A DNA stretch of 64,000 nucleotides from assembly GCA_020633055.1 (NCBI GenBank), contig JACKEJ010000011.1, forward strand, positions 310,001 to 374,000. The letters are read 5' to 3'. The position numbers were made by a program, and so were the translations under genes. The stretch's first letter is position 1, and every line of letters begins with the position of its first letter. The notes under the pieces were generated by a model. The model was not told the DNA's origin and made no database searches. It saw only the letters and a program-made list of their open reading frames with translations. Positions 53,697 to 62,155 of this stretch are shown one piece after another. Source of the stretch: Sandaracinaceae bacterium. Lineage in GTDB: Bacteria > Myxococcota_A > Polyangia > Polyangiales > Houyiibacteriaceae.

Positions 53697-56693
53697 CTAC
53701 AGCGAGGCCGCGAAGCCCGCGTAGCGGTAGACGCCGTCGGCGTCGCCAGCTTCGGCTGCGAGGCGCCCCGCTGCGCGAAAGCGCGAGACCGCCGCGTGCG
53801 CGTCACCACGCTTCGACTCGAGCACGCCGAGCACCCCGAGAGCGCGGGCCGAGAGGGCGGGCAACGAGGCCGCGCGCGCCAGCTGCTCCACATCCGTGAG
53901 GCCGAGGATGGCCTCCGCCACGTCCCCGTGGTCGGCCTGGGCTTCGCTCAGCTCGAGCCTCGCTCGCAGCACGACGGCAGGCGCGGCGTTCACTTCCGTG
54001 AACAGCTCGACCGCACGGCGGAAGGCGATCACGGCATGCGTGGCGTTGCCGTCGGCCCGACGGATGCGGCCGATGGTGAGCTGCACCTCGGACTCGATCT
54101 CCGGATTCACGCCGGCGACGCGCTCCAGCGCAAGCCCGCAGTGACGCATCGCGTCGCGTCCGCGCTCGCGCCGCAAGGACACGCGCGCGAGGTCCACCAA
54201 CATACGGATGTGCTCGGAGCTGGTGGGGGCGACCAGGTCCAGCGCCTCGCGCAGCACGCCGTCCGCGCCAGCCAGGTCGCCCACCAGCTCGAGCGCGCGC
54301 CCGAGCTTTCGGCTGAACGTGACGAGCGCGGCGTCCATCATCATGTCACCCGTCTCGAGGACCTCGCGGCGCGCCACCTCCAGCGCGCGCCGATAGCCGA
54401 GCACCGCGCCCACACCGTCGCCGCGGGACAGCGAGGCGTCCCCCATGCGCTCGAGCACCATCAGGCCCATCATGGCCTCGCCCGTGCGATACGCGTGCTC
54501 TGCCAACACCTCGGTGGACGCACCCGAGGCCTGACGCATGGCGAGCGCCGCGCGATGTAGCTCGCGCCGAGCCTCTGCGGGGATGAACGCCTCCGCCAAG
54601 TCCCGCACGAACGGGTGCGTAAAGCGGACGGTGTCCCCGTCTCCCTGCGCCAACAGGCCCGCCTGCACGAGCTCGCCGAGCCCCGCGTGGTGGGCCGCCT
54701 CCGTGATGCCCTGCAGCTCCGACGTCTCGCACTCCGTGCCGAGCACGGCGGCGGCCTGCAACATGCGGCGCGCCGAACCGCCGATGCGATCGAAGCGCAA
54801 GCCTACGGCGTCCGCCAGTCGGGGAGGCAACACCTCCTCGTTCTTGTTGGCCCCCAGCGCGAGGATCTGCTCCAGGTAGAGGGGCAACATGCGCTTTGCA
54901 AGCGCCCCCTCCGAGGGCCGCGCGGGTCCCACGGGGGCGGAGGCCTTCCCAGCCAGGAACAGACCCGTCTCTTCGACGTCGAGCCCGCGGAGCACGATGG
55001 GCTCGGGATCCCCGTAGCGCTCGCGGCCGATGGTGACGAGCAGCGAGGACACGCCCTCGAGCGCGGTCGGAAGCGACGCCGCACAGAGCTGTGTGAGTCC
55101 ATCGCAGCGCTGCAGATCGTCGATGACCAACATGGCGCGCCGCGCGTTCTGACGCGACATCGAGAGCACCAGCGCCGCCGCCACCGCCGCCGCCGCCGCG
55201 CCGCTGCGCCCCGCGTTGTCCGCTCCCGGGAGCCCCTTGGGGTCCAGCACGTCGTCGATGCCCGCCTGCGCCAGCGCGTCGAAGCCGTTCCCCTCGGTAG
55301 CCAGCTCGCGGAACCGCTCTTCGGGCACCCCGAGCAGCGTCTTCAGCAGCGCGATGACGCCGTGATAGGGCACCGGCGCCCCGCTGGGATGCGCGCCGCC
55401 GACCGCGATGACCACGTCGCCTCGCTCGGCGAGCACGCGCCCCGCCTCTTGGACGAGGCGCGTCTTGCCCACACCAGGCTCACCGTCGATGCGTGTCCAC
55501 AGCGTCCGGCCCGTCGCCCGATCGCACATCTCCACGAGCCGCGCCAGCTCGGTCGCCCGGCCCACGAGCGGCCGCTGGTCGAGCAGAACGGGGTAGAACG
55601 AGCGACGCGACGTGCGCGGTGGCGTCACTGCGGGAGGACCCAGGTGGCTGGGCATGCGTGCGCCGCACGCCCCGCAGAAGCGCATACCAGACGGATTGAG
55701 CTCGCCGCACGCGCCGCAGCGCGTGGAGCCCTTCATCGACTTGATCTCTTCCATGGCGGCGCGCAGCGCCTCTTGCATGGCGAGGGCGTCAGGGAACCGG
55801 TCGTCGGGGTCTTTCTCCAGCGCGCGGAGCACGATCTCGGCGAGCGAGTCGGGGATGCCGCGATGCGGCACCACCTCACGCGGGTCGGGCACGGGGTCGT
55901 TCAGGTGACGCAGCACGACCTTGGTGGGCGTGTCGTCGATGAACGGGAGCTGATCGCACAGGAGCTCGAACAGCATCACACCCAGACTGTAGAGGTCCCC
56001 GCGCCCGTCTACCGCGTCCCCGCGGCCTTGCTCTGGCGACATGTAGTCGGGCGTACCGCACACGAGTCCGGGGCGCGTGATGGACGTCTCGCCCCCCACG
56101 ATGGTCGCGAGCCCGAAGTCGACGACCTTGACCAGGTCGCTGCCCGAGCGCGTGCGCGTGAGGATGATGTTCTCGGGCTTGAGGTCCCGGTGGACAATCC
56201 CCAGCTGATGCGCTTCCCCGAGCGCGTCGAGCACGGCGATGAGGATGTTGCACACACGCCGGAACGGCAGCGGGCCCTCCTCGTGCATCACCAGCGAGAG
56301 GTCGCGCCCCGTGAGGTGCTCCATCGCCAGATAGAGGATGCCGTCCTCGGTGCGACCGAAGTCGATGATGCTGACGCTGTTCGGGTGGTTCAGGCGGCTG
56401 GCGGCGCGCGCCTCTTGGTAGAAGCGGGCCACCGTCTGATCGTCGCCGAGCAGATGCGGGTGGATGACCTTGATGGCGACCGTGCGGCCGAGCGTGCCCT
56501 GCTCGGCGCGGTACACGCGGCCCATGCCGCCAACGCCCACGATCTCCTGAAGCGTGTACGAGCCACCGACGGTGCGACCGATCAGCGGGTCCGAGGAGCC
56601 CGAAGAGCTTTCGTCCGGTAGGCGAGCGCCACAAACCGCACAAAATCGGTCGGATTCATCGGCGGCCGTACCGCAGTGCTGGCAAACTCGCAC
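53697..56693 (-). CDS. Large Ser/Thr protein kinase with zinc ribbons, AAA-type ATPase and TPR-like region
   Basis: The 998-residue protein has five parts in order. They are: an N-terminal zinc ribbon (CQHCG, CAVCG); a protein kinase domain (about 45-315) with Lys75, the HRD aspartate Asp170 and DFG at 192-194; a second zinc ribbon (C326-x2-C329 and C340-x2-C343); an ATPase module with Walker A GEPGVGKT at 404-411; and a long helical repeat region (about 700-998) of TPR/MalT type. Kinase plus ATPase plus repeats is a common Myxococcota signalling design. Catalytic residues are intact. It starts 47 bases from a divergent membrane gene. Its target is unknown. Confidence 0.93.
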   Translation of the reverse strand: MRVCQHCGTAADESDRFCAVCGARLPDESSSGSSDPLIGRTVGGSYTLQEIVGVGGMGRVYRAEQGTLGRTVAIKVIHPHLLGDDQTVARFYQEARAASRLNHPNSVSIIDFGRTEDGILYLAMEHLTGRDLSLVMHEEGPLPFRRVCNILIAVLDALGEAHQLGIVHRDLKPENIILTRTRSGSDLVKVVDFGLATIVGGETSITRPGLVCGTPDYMSPEQGRGDAVDGRGDLYSLGVMLFELLCDQLPFIDDTPTKVVLRHLNDPVPDPREVVPHRGIPDSLAEIVLRALEKDPDDRFPDALAMQEALRAAMEEIKSMKGSTRCGACGELNPSGMRFCGACGARMPSHLGPPAVTPPRTSRRSFYPVLLDQRPLVGRATELARLVEMCDRATGRTLWTRIDGEPGVGKTRLVQEAGRVLAERGDVVIAVGGAHPSGAPVPYHGVIALLKTLLGVPEERFRELATEGNGFDALAQAGIDDVLDPKGLPGADNAGRSGAAAAAVAAALVLSMSRQNARRAMLVIDDLQRCDGLTQLCAASLPTALEGVSSLLVTIGRERYGDPEPIVLRGLDVEETGLFLAGKASAPVGPARPSEGALAKRMLPLYLEQILALGANKNEEVLPPRLADAVGLRFDRIGGSARRMLQAAAVLGTECETSELQGITEAAHHAGLGELVQAGLLAQGDGDTVRFTHPFVRDLAEAFIPAEARRELHRAALAMRQASGASTEVLAEHAYRTGEAMMGLMVLERMGDASLSRGDGVGAVLGYRRALEVARREVLETGDMMMDAALVTFSRKLGRALELVGDLAGADGVLREALDLVAPTSSEHIRMLVDLARVSLRRERGRDAMRHCGLALERVAGVNPEIESEVQLTIGRIRRADGNATHAVIAFRRAVELFTEVNAAPAVVLRARLELSEAQADHGDVAEAILGLTDVEQLARAASLPALSARALGVLGVLESKRGDAHAAVSRFRAAGRLAAEAGDADGVYRYAGFAASL

Positions 56694-56740
56694 CGGCGGA
56701 GGATATAGGATGTGGTTCGAACCTCAAAGAAATCATGTAA

Positions 56741-57487
56741 ATGCCCGCCCCCACCGTAGCTGACCCGGCCGTCGCCTCTCCCCGCATGGAGGCCGCCGCG
56801 TTCCGCCGGCTCGCCGTGTTCGCGTCCGGCACGGCCTTCGCGCTGGCAGCCGCGCTGCCCGGCGCGCTCACCGCTGGGGTCAGACCGCCCCACGCGCTCG
56901 GCCTGCTCGCGCCGCTGCTGCTCGTCGCGCTGTTGTGGACGCCCGCGACGCGCTCCGCGCTCGGCCTCTTGGTGCTGTACCCGCTGACCGTGGGCGCATC
57001 CGCCGCGTGGAGCCAAGGCGCGACCCCGTCGGCGCTTGCCGCGGTGATGATCGCGGGCACGTGGGCTGCGTACGCGACCCTGGCGCTGCGTCACCTGCGT
57101 CCCGCTTCGACTTGGACCGTTGCCCACCACGCCATCGTGGATGCACTACCGGCCCCCCCGCCGCGCCAGCGCATCACCCGGATCGCCTATTGGAGCGTGC
57201 TGCTCGCCGGCGGCCTGATGTTGGCGCTGGTCGCGCCGATGCTCGGGTCGGACGCACGCTACCGCGCCACTTGGGGCGACGCCGCCCTCGGCGCCAGGCT
57301 CTTGGTCGCAGTGGTGGGCGGCGCGACCGCCGTCGGTTCGGTAGGCGCCATCGCGGCCAAGGGGCTGCGGCAGCGCCCCGCCGACCCCACGCAGACGCTC
57401 ACTCGCACTCGCCGACGAGCGCTGCTCTACCTCGTCGCGGCTGCCGCGTTCGGTGGCGTCGCGTGGGCCATCGGGCTGCGAAAGTAG
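56741..57487 (+). CDS. Unknown multi-pass membrane protein
   Basis: The 248-residue protein has about six or seven hydrophobic segments rich in Ala, Leu and Gly (for example AVFASGTAFALAAALPGALT and LLAPLLLVALLWT), separated by short loops, and a basic linker near residue 215. No family is recognised. It is divergent from the kinase gene, so it could be regulated with it. The spacer of 47 bases is unusually AT-rich and includes TATAGGATG, a possible promoter element. Confidence 0.62.
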   Translation: MPAPTVADPAVASPRMEAAAFRRLAVFASGTAFALAAALPGALTAGVRPPHALGLLAPLLLVALLWTPATRSALGLLVLYPLTVGASAAWSQGATPSALAAVMIAGTWAAYATLALRHLRPASTWTVAHHAIVDALPAPPPRQRITRIAYWSVLLAGGLMLALVAPMLGSDARYRATWGDAALGARLLVAVVGGATAVGSVGAIAAKGLRQRPADPTQTLTRTRRRALLYLVAAAAFGGVAWAIGLRK

Positions 57488-57532
57488 CCACGCGTAGGGA
57501 GGCGCGCCCGTGGACCGGGCGCGCCGCAGACA

Positions 57533-57871
57533 TCACTGCGCGAGCTTCATGAGCTTGGGCAGGTTCATGGCGAGGTTGAGATCACCGTCGATGGTGATCT
57601 TGCCACCCATGAACGCCGCCATCGGGTCGAGGGAGCCGTCCAGCATGGACAGCCAATCCTCGCTGCTGACCGTGATCTTGGCGCCAGCGGCGTCGTTGGG
57701 CTCGCGGCTGAGGAAGTCCGCGGTGCGACCCGACGAGAGGTCGAGCACGTACACGCCCTCTTCGGCGCCCGTGATGTTGAACTGGAAGATGGCGTCCGCC
57801 TCGGTCGCGGCAGCGGGGTTGGCGGTCGCGGCGGCGCTGACCTTCTCGAAGAACTCGTTCACTGTCGTCAT
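57533..57871 (-). CDS. SCP2 sterol-carrier-domain protein
   Basis: The 112-residue protein is a single SCP2 domain: VNEFFEKVSA, IFQFNITGAEEGVYVLDL, the conserved ISxEDWLSMLDG-type segment and AFMGGKITIDGDLNLAMNL. SCP2 domains bind lipids such as fatty acyl chains or sterols in a hydrophobic tunnel. The start ATG 57871 has AGGAG well placed upstream. It stands alone but is near other lipid genes (Rieske, YhhN, acyl-CoA synthetase) and directly precedes, in opposite orientation, the flavoprotein module. Confidence 0.9.
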   Translation of the reverse strand: MTTVNEFFEKVSAAATANPAAATEADAIFQFNITGAEEGVYVLDLSSGRTADFLSREPNDAAGAKITVSSEDWLSMLDGSLDPMAAFMGGKITIDGDLNLAMNLPKLMKLAQ

Positions 57872-58065
57872 GGGGCACTCCTCAGTCGTTGCTTGAGACT
57901 GTTGGGGAAGGGGTCACCGCGACGCTTGGTGCTGATGCGGCGCGGCGAGAGGTTTGTAACTGATCTCGGCCCGCCACGCCCCACAAAAAGTGAATGACGA
58001 TTCAGTCGCACCGATTGTGGGACGTGCGGCTAACGACGCGACGGACGAGCGCATAGGATGGCGCG

Positions 58066-59466
58066 ATGCACGTGGTGATCGTGGGCAACGGGGTGGCAGG
58101 CATGGAGGCGGCGCTGACCGTGCGTGCGCTCGACCCGCACGCGAAGGTGACGCTGGTCTCGGAAGAGTCGGACCACTTCTTCTCGCGTACGGCCCTCATG
58201 TGGGTGGCCTCGGGGCAGATGAGCCACCGCGACATCGAGCCGCTCGAGCGCGACGCGTACCCACGCCGCGGCCTCGAGCGCCTGCGTGCACGCGCCGTCG
58301 GCGTCGACGTCGAACGCAGCGGCCTGCGACTCCTCGGTGGAGAGACCCTCTCGTACGACCGGCTGCTCATCGCGTGCGGCTCACGCCCACGTCCCGGGCC
58401 GTGGCCCGGCAGCGATCTGCGTGGCGTCGGTCACTTCGTCACGCTGCAGGACCTCGAGTGGTACGAGGCCGAGCTGCACGGCGGGCCCAGCCACGCGGGT
58501 GGCCCGCCTCGCGCAGATCAGCACCTGGCTGCGTGTCCCCCCGACTCGCCGTATCGTCGCCGTGAGGTCGCTGCGCGAACGCGGGGGTCCCTGAGCCAGG
58601 CCCCCGCCGTGATCGGGGGTGGGCTGATCGGCATCGAGGCCGTGGAGGTCGCGCACGCGAGGGGGCTGCACCCGCGCTTCTTCATCCGCGACGAGTGGTT
58701 CTGGCCGATGGCCATCGACGCCGCCGAGGCGGGATGGATCACGGAGCGCATGCGCGCCCATGGGGTCCACGTGCACCTCGAGCACGAAGTCGAACGCTTG
58801 GAGGGCGACGCCCACGGCAACGTGGCGCGCGTGGTCACCGACCGCGGGAGCTACGACGCAGACTGCGCCGTGATCGCCATCGGCGTCGTCCCGAACACGG
58901 CGTGGCTGTCGGGGTCCGGCGTGGCACTCGACCACGGAGGCGGCGTCATCGTGGACGCGCAGCAGCGCACGAACGTTCCGAACGTGTACGCCGCGGGCGA
59001 CTGTGCCTCGGTGCGCTGGGTCACCGGCGCGCAACGCCCCGAGCAGCTCTGGTACACGGGCCGCGACCAAGGGCGCGTGGCGGCGCGCGCCCTGCTGGGG
59101 GACACGGGGCCCCGCGCGACCTACGCGCGCCCCACCTGGTACAACAGCGCCAAGCTGATGGACATCGAGTACACGACGGTCGGGCTCGTGAACATGCAGC
59201 AGCCGGGTGAGCGCGAGTGGTTCTTCGAGGAGCGCTCGGACGTGCGCAGCACCACGCGCATCGTGTACACCGACGCGGGCGTGATCGGCTTCAACATGCT
59301 GGGCCGGCGCTGGGACCACAGCGTGCTCGCCGGCTTCATCGACCAGGGGCGCTCGCTCACGTACGCCCTCGAGCACCTCCACGAAGCGGCGTTCGACACG
59401 GAGCTCGTGCCGCCCCTCGTGCTCCCCAAGGAGCGCGGCCCACACCCCGAGTTCCAGGCCCATTAG
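58066..59466 (+). CDS. FAD-dependent NAD(P)H oxidoreductase paired with a membrane ferredoxin protein
   Basis: The 466-residue flavoprotein has an N-terminal FAD fold HVVIVGNGVAGMEAALTVRA and a second NAD(P) fold AVIGGGLIGIEAVEVAHARG. The FAD motif NVYAAGDCASVRWV completes the rubredoxin-reductase/nitrite-reductase-like class. An insertion before the second fold (about residues 140-185) is Pro/His/Arg-rich with one cysteine (AACPP). About 100 C-terminal residues are extra. Its stop is 24 bases before the NapH-like gene, so it probably passes electrons from NADH into that membrane iron-sulfur protein. Confidence 0.87.
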   Translation: MHVVIVGNGVAGMEAALTVRALDPHAKVTLVSEESDHFFSRTALMWVASGQMSHRDIEPLERDAYPRRGLERLRARAVGVDVERSGLRLLGGETLSYDRLLIACGSRPRPGPWPGSDLRGVGHFVTLQDLEWYEAELHGGPSHAGGPPRADQHLAACPPDSPYRRREVAARTRGSLSQAPAVIGGGLIGIEAVEVAHARGLHPRFFIRDEWFWPMAIDAAEAGWITERMRAHGVHVHLEHEVERLEGDAHGNVARVVTDRGSYDADCAVIAIGVVPNTAWLSGSGVALDHGGGVIVDAQQRTNVPNVYAAGDCASVRWVTGAQRPEQLWYTGRDQGRVAARALLGDTGPRATYARPTWYNSAKLMDIEYTTVGLVNMQQPGEREWFFEERSDVRSTTRIVYTDAGVIGFNMLGRRWDHSVLAGFIDQGRSLTYALEHLHEAAFDTELVPPLVLPKERGPHPEFQAH

Positions 59467-59490
59467 GCGCGGGGCGAGAAGGGAAGACCG

Positions 59491-60609
59491 ATGGACCTCC
59501 AAGGACAGAACGGGCTCCTCTCCACCTACCGCGAGGGCTACCGCGCGCGGGGGCCGCTGGCGTGGCTCGTCGCCGCCTCGCTCGTGGGGTTCTACACGGT
59601 GCTGTACTGGGAGGACCGGCTGAGCGCGTCCCTGGGCCGGCCGTTGACGACGGTCGCCGAGGCGCTGCATCTGCGCAACCGCTGGTACCTCTACGGGTTC
59701 CTGTACTGCGTCGCCATGCTGGCGGGGGGCGCGTACTACCTGCGGAGGCACGGGAACAGCCGCTACAACCGCGTGCGCATCGCGGTCAACGTCACGGTGC
59801 AGGTGGTGCTCGGGTTCACCCTGCCCTTCGTCATGCCCCTGTTTGATGGGCCCGAGTTCTACTTCAGCTACTTCTGGCCGCTGAAGTACGACTACCTCTA
59901 CCCGCAGACGCTCGTGCAGCTGCCCACGTACCTGTCCGTCTACGCGGTGCTCGGCAGCGTGGTGGCCGCGCCGGCGCTATCGTACTTCTTCGGCAAGCGC
60001 TGGTACTGCTCGTGGGTGTGCGGCTGCGGCGGGCTGGCCAACACCTTCGGCGACCCGTATCGACACCTCACGAGCAAGTCCAGCGCCGCGTGGCGCTTCG
60101 AGAAGGTGTCCATCCACACGGTGCTCGTCATCGCTCTGGTCGCGACGGCGCTCGTCGCCGCGGACTTCTTCTGGGGCGAGTCGAACCCTCGACTCCACGC
60201 GCTGGCCACGGGCGGCCCGCTCTCGGTCAAAGAGTTGTACGGCTTCGTGGTGGGCTCGGTGCTCGCGGGCGTGGTCGGCACCGGGCTCTACCCCCTGCTG
60301 GGGCCCCGCTCCTGGTGCCGCAATTTCTGTCCCATGGCCGCGCTGCTGGGGCTGGTGCAGAAGCTCGGGCGGTACCGCATCACGGTCAAGCCCGACATGT
60401 GCATCTCGTGCGGCAACTGCAGCACCTACTGCGAGATGGGCATCGACGTGCGCGCCTACGCCCAGCGCAACGAGAGCTTCACGCGCGCCAGCTGCGTGGG
60501 CTGCGGCATGTGCGCGCACATGTGCCCGCGTGGCGTGCTCAAGCTGGAGAACAGCACGGCCCCGCGGCGCACGGAGGGTGCACGGAGCTTGCCCATCGTG
60601 TCCGGCTGA
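59491..60609 (+). CDS. NapH-like membrane iron-sulfur protein
   Basis: The 372-residue protein has about five membrane segments and two cytoplasmic-type Cys pairs in CSWVCGCGG and CRNFCPMAA. It carries two classic 4Fe-4S motifs near the C-terminus, CISCGNCSTYC and CVGCGMCAHMCPRG. This is the NapH/CcoG/NosR-C-like design that moves electrons between quinols or flavoproteins and periplasmic enzymes. It is cotranscribed with the flavoprotein, with GAAGGGAAG just before ATG 59491. No nitrate, nitrous oxide or cytochrome oxidase genes are near, so its partner is unknown. Confidence 0.88.
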   Translation: MDLQGQNGLLSTYREGYRARGPLAWLVAASLVGFYTVLYWEDRLSASLGRPLTTVAEALHLRNRWYLYGFLYCVAMLAGGAYYLRRHGNSRYNRVRIAVNVTVQVVLGFTLPFVMPLFDGPEFYFSYFWPLKYDYLYPQTLVQLPTYLSVYAVLGSVVAAPALSYFFGKRWYCSWVCGCGGLANTFGDPYRHLTSKSSAAWRFEKVSIHTVLVIALVATALVAADFFWGESNPRLHALATGGPLSVKELYGFVVGSVLAGVVGTGLYPLLGPRSWCRNFCPMAALLGLVQKLGRYRITVKPDMCISCGNCSTYCEMGIDVRAYAQRNESFTRASCVGCGMCAHMCPRGVLKLENSTAPRRTEGARSLPIVSG

Positions 60610-60631
60610 GAACGTCGGTATCCTCGTACGC

Positions 60632-61402
60632 ATGACGCCTCCCGCTCTGGTCGTGCGCACCGCCACACGTGCTCCCACGGTGCACCGCCCCGCGGCGGGC
60701 GCCCGACGCTTCGCCGGCCTCTGGGTCGTGGTGGCGCTCAGCATCAGCGCACCCTCACTCGCGTGTGGTGGCAGCGCGGTCGAAGGCGGAGGCGGAGACG
60801 AGCCAGGCGCCACGGGCGGCGAGCACGCATTGACACCGACGGGGCCGGACACGGATGGCGACGGCACGCCGGACGCGCTCGACCGCTGCGTCGAGGAGCG
60901 AGGCGAGGCGGTCGCAGGCGGCTGCCCACCGTACGACGCCGACATGGACGGCACCCCCGAGGCATGGTCCGAGTTCGCGTGCCGCGCGCGCGAGTGCACG
61001 CAGTCGTACTGCATCCGCGAGGCGCCCGCGCTCCCGGTGCTCTACTTCCCGCGCGGCCGCGTGGCCGGGCTGACCTCGCAGATCCCCGCGCTCGCCGCCG
61101 CCCTCGGGGAGCGCGGAGACGCGTACGTCTCGGGGCACAGCAGCCCGGACGAGCCGCCCGAGCTGGGTCGCGAGCGCGCCGAGTGGGTCATCGCCCGTCT
61201 CGCGGCGCTGGGCGTCGACACGGCGCGCCTCCAGGCGGTGGGCTTCGGGTCGCACTGGGCGAAGGTGGACGCGCCACAGGGGATGAGCGAAGCCGACGCC
61301 GACCGGCGCGTCGAGGTGATCGCGACCTGGTACGGCCCACCAGGTTGCACCTCACATGCCGTCCCAGCGGACAAGTGCCCGGTGCCCTGCACCCGTCGCT
61401 AG
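60632..61402 (+). CDS. OmpA-like lipoprotein with calcium-type repeats
   Basis: The 256-residue protein has a signal ending at a lipobox cysteine in SAPSLAC and a Gly/Glu/Thr-rich linker. It then has acidic DTDGDGTPDALDRC and DADMDGTPEA repeats of the thrombospondin-3 type and a C-terminal OmpA peptidoglycan-binding domain (VSGHSSPDEPPELGRERAEW; LQAVGFGSHWAK). It should anchor the outer membrane to the wall. Start ATG 60632 lies 22 bases after the NapH-like gene. Its stop shares the CTAG at 61399-61402 with the convergent TetR gene. Confidence 0.88.
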   Translation: MTPPALVVRTATRAPTVHRPAAGARRFAGLWVVVALSISAPSLACGGSAVEGGGGDEPGATGGEHALTPTGPDTDGDGTPDALDRCVEERGEAVAGGCPPYDADMDGTPEAWSEFACRARECTQSYCIREAPALPVLYFPRGRVAGLTSQIPALAAALGERGDAYVSGHSSPDEPPELGRERAEWVIARLAALGVDTARLQAVGFGSHWAKVDAPQGMSEADADRRVEVIATWYGPPGCTSHAVPADKCPVPCTRR

Positions 61403-62019
61403 CGCTCTGTCCCCTGCAGGGTGGGCCTCTTCGGGAGGTGGCGGAGCCCCATCCAAGCGAGCGCCCCCATGTGCTTGGCGACGTCCTCGATGGGGGGCTT
61501 GCGTGCCTCGGTCCACCACTTGCCGACGAACGTGACCATCCCCACCAGCCCGTGCGCGTAGATGGGCGCTGCCTTCGGGTCGTAGCCCGCGTCGGCGAGG
61601 GACTTGACGAAGACGTCGCCCACACGCTCGGCCATGTCGTTCAAGAGGCTGCTCATCGTGCCCTTGTTGGACGTGAGCGGCGAGTCCTGGGAGAGCACCG
61701 CGAAGCCGTCCGGGTGGTCCTTCACGTAGCGCAGGAACGCCAGCGACGCGCACTCCACGCGCTCCCGCGGCGTGCCGGTCGAGATGGCATCCGTCAGGCA
61801 ACGCACCACGTAGTCCATCTCGCGGTCGACGATGACCGCGTACAGCCCTTCCTTTCCCCCGAAGTGCTCGTAGACGATGGGCTTGGATACCTTGGCGCGT
61901 TTGGCGACCTCTTCGACGGAGGTTCCGTCGTACCCGTGGGCCGCGAACGTCGCGCGCCCCACCTCGATCAGCTGCGCCCGTCGGTCGCTCGACGACATGC
62001 GTCGGCTGCGATTGGTCAT
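61399..62019 (-). CDS. TetR-family transcriptional regulator
   Basis: The 206-residue protein has the TetR helix-turn-helix (about residues 12-60; RRAQLIEVGRATFAAHGYDG, VEEVAKRAKVSKPIVYEHFG) and a helical ligand domain. No obvious palindromic operator lies in the 136 bases before its neighbour, so its target is elsewhere. Its stop codon TAG and that of the OmpA-like gene overlap on opposite strands in the single palindrome CTAG. Confidence 0.92.
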   Translation of the reverse strand: MTNRSRRMSSSDRRAQLIEVGRATFAAHGYDGTSVEEVAKRAKVSKPIVYEHFGGKEGLYAVIVDREMDYVVRCLTDAISTGTPRERVECASLAFLRYVKDHPDGFAVLSQDSPLTSNKGTMSSLLNDMAERVGDVFVKSLADAGYDPKAAPIYAHGLVGMVTFVGKWWTEARKPPIEDVAKHMGALAWMGLRHLPKRPTLQGTER

Positions 62020-62155
62020 GGCGCCGAGCGTATGCCTGCGACGCGTCGAGCGCCAGCGATGTGAGCAACTCGGATGGGCGAGGGCGACGCGCCGAGTCCA
62101 GCGCCCAAGCCCCCCCGGGACCCACGCGCTCCAGGGCGCGCGCGCACGGAGAGAC

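Noticed and set aside
54615..56621. Long plus-strand frame opposite the protein kinase
   Set aside because: Antisense shadow with His/Arg/Gln-rich composition and no start signal; the kinase on the minus strand has all catalytic motifs.
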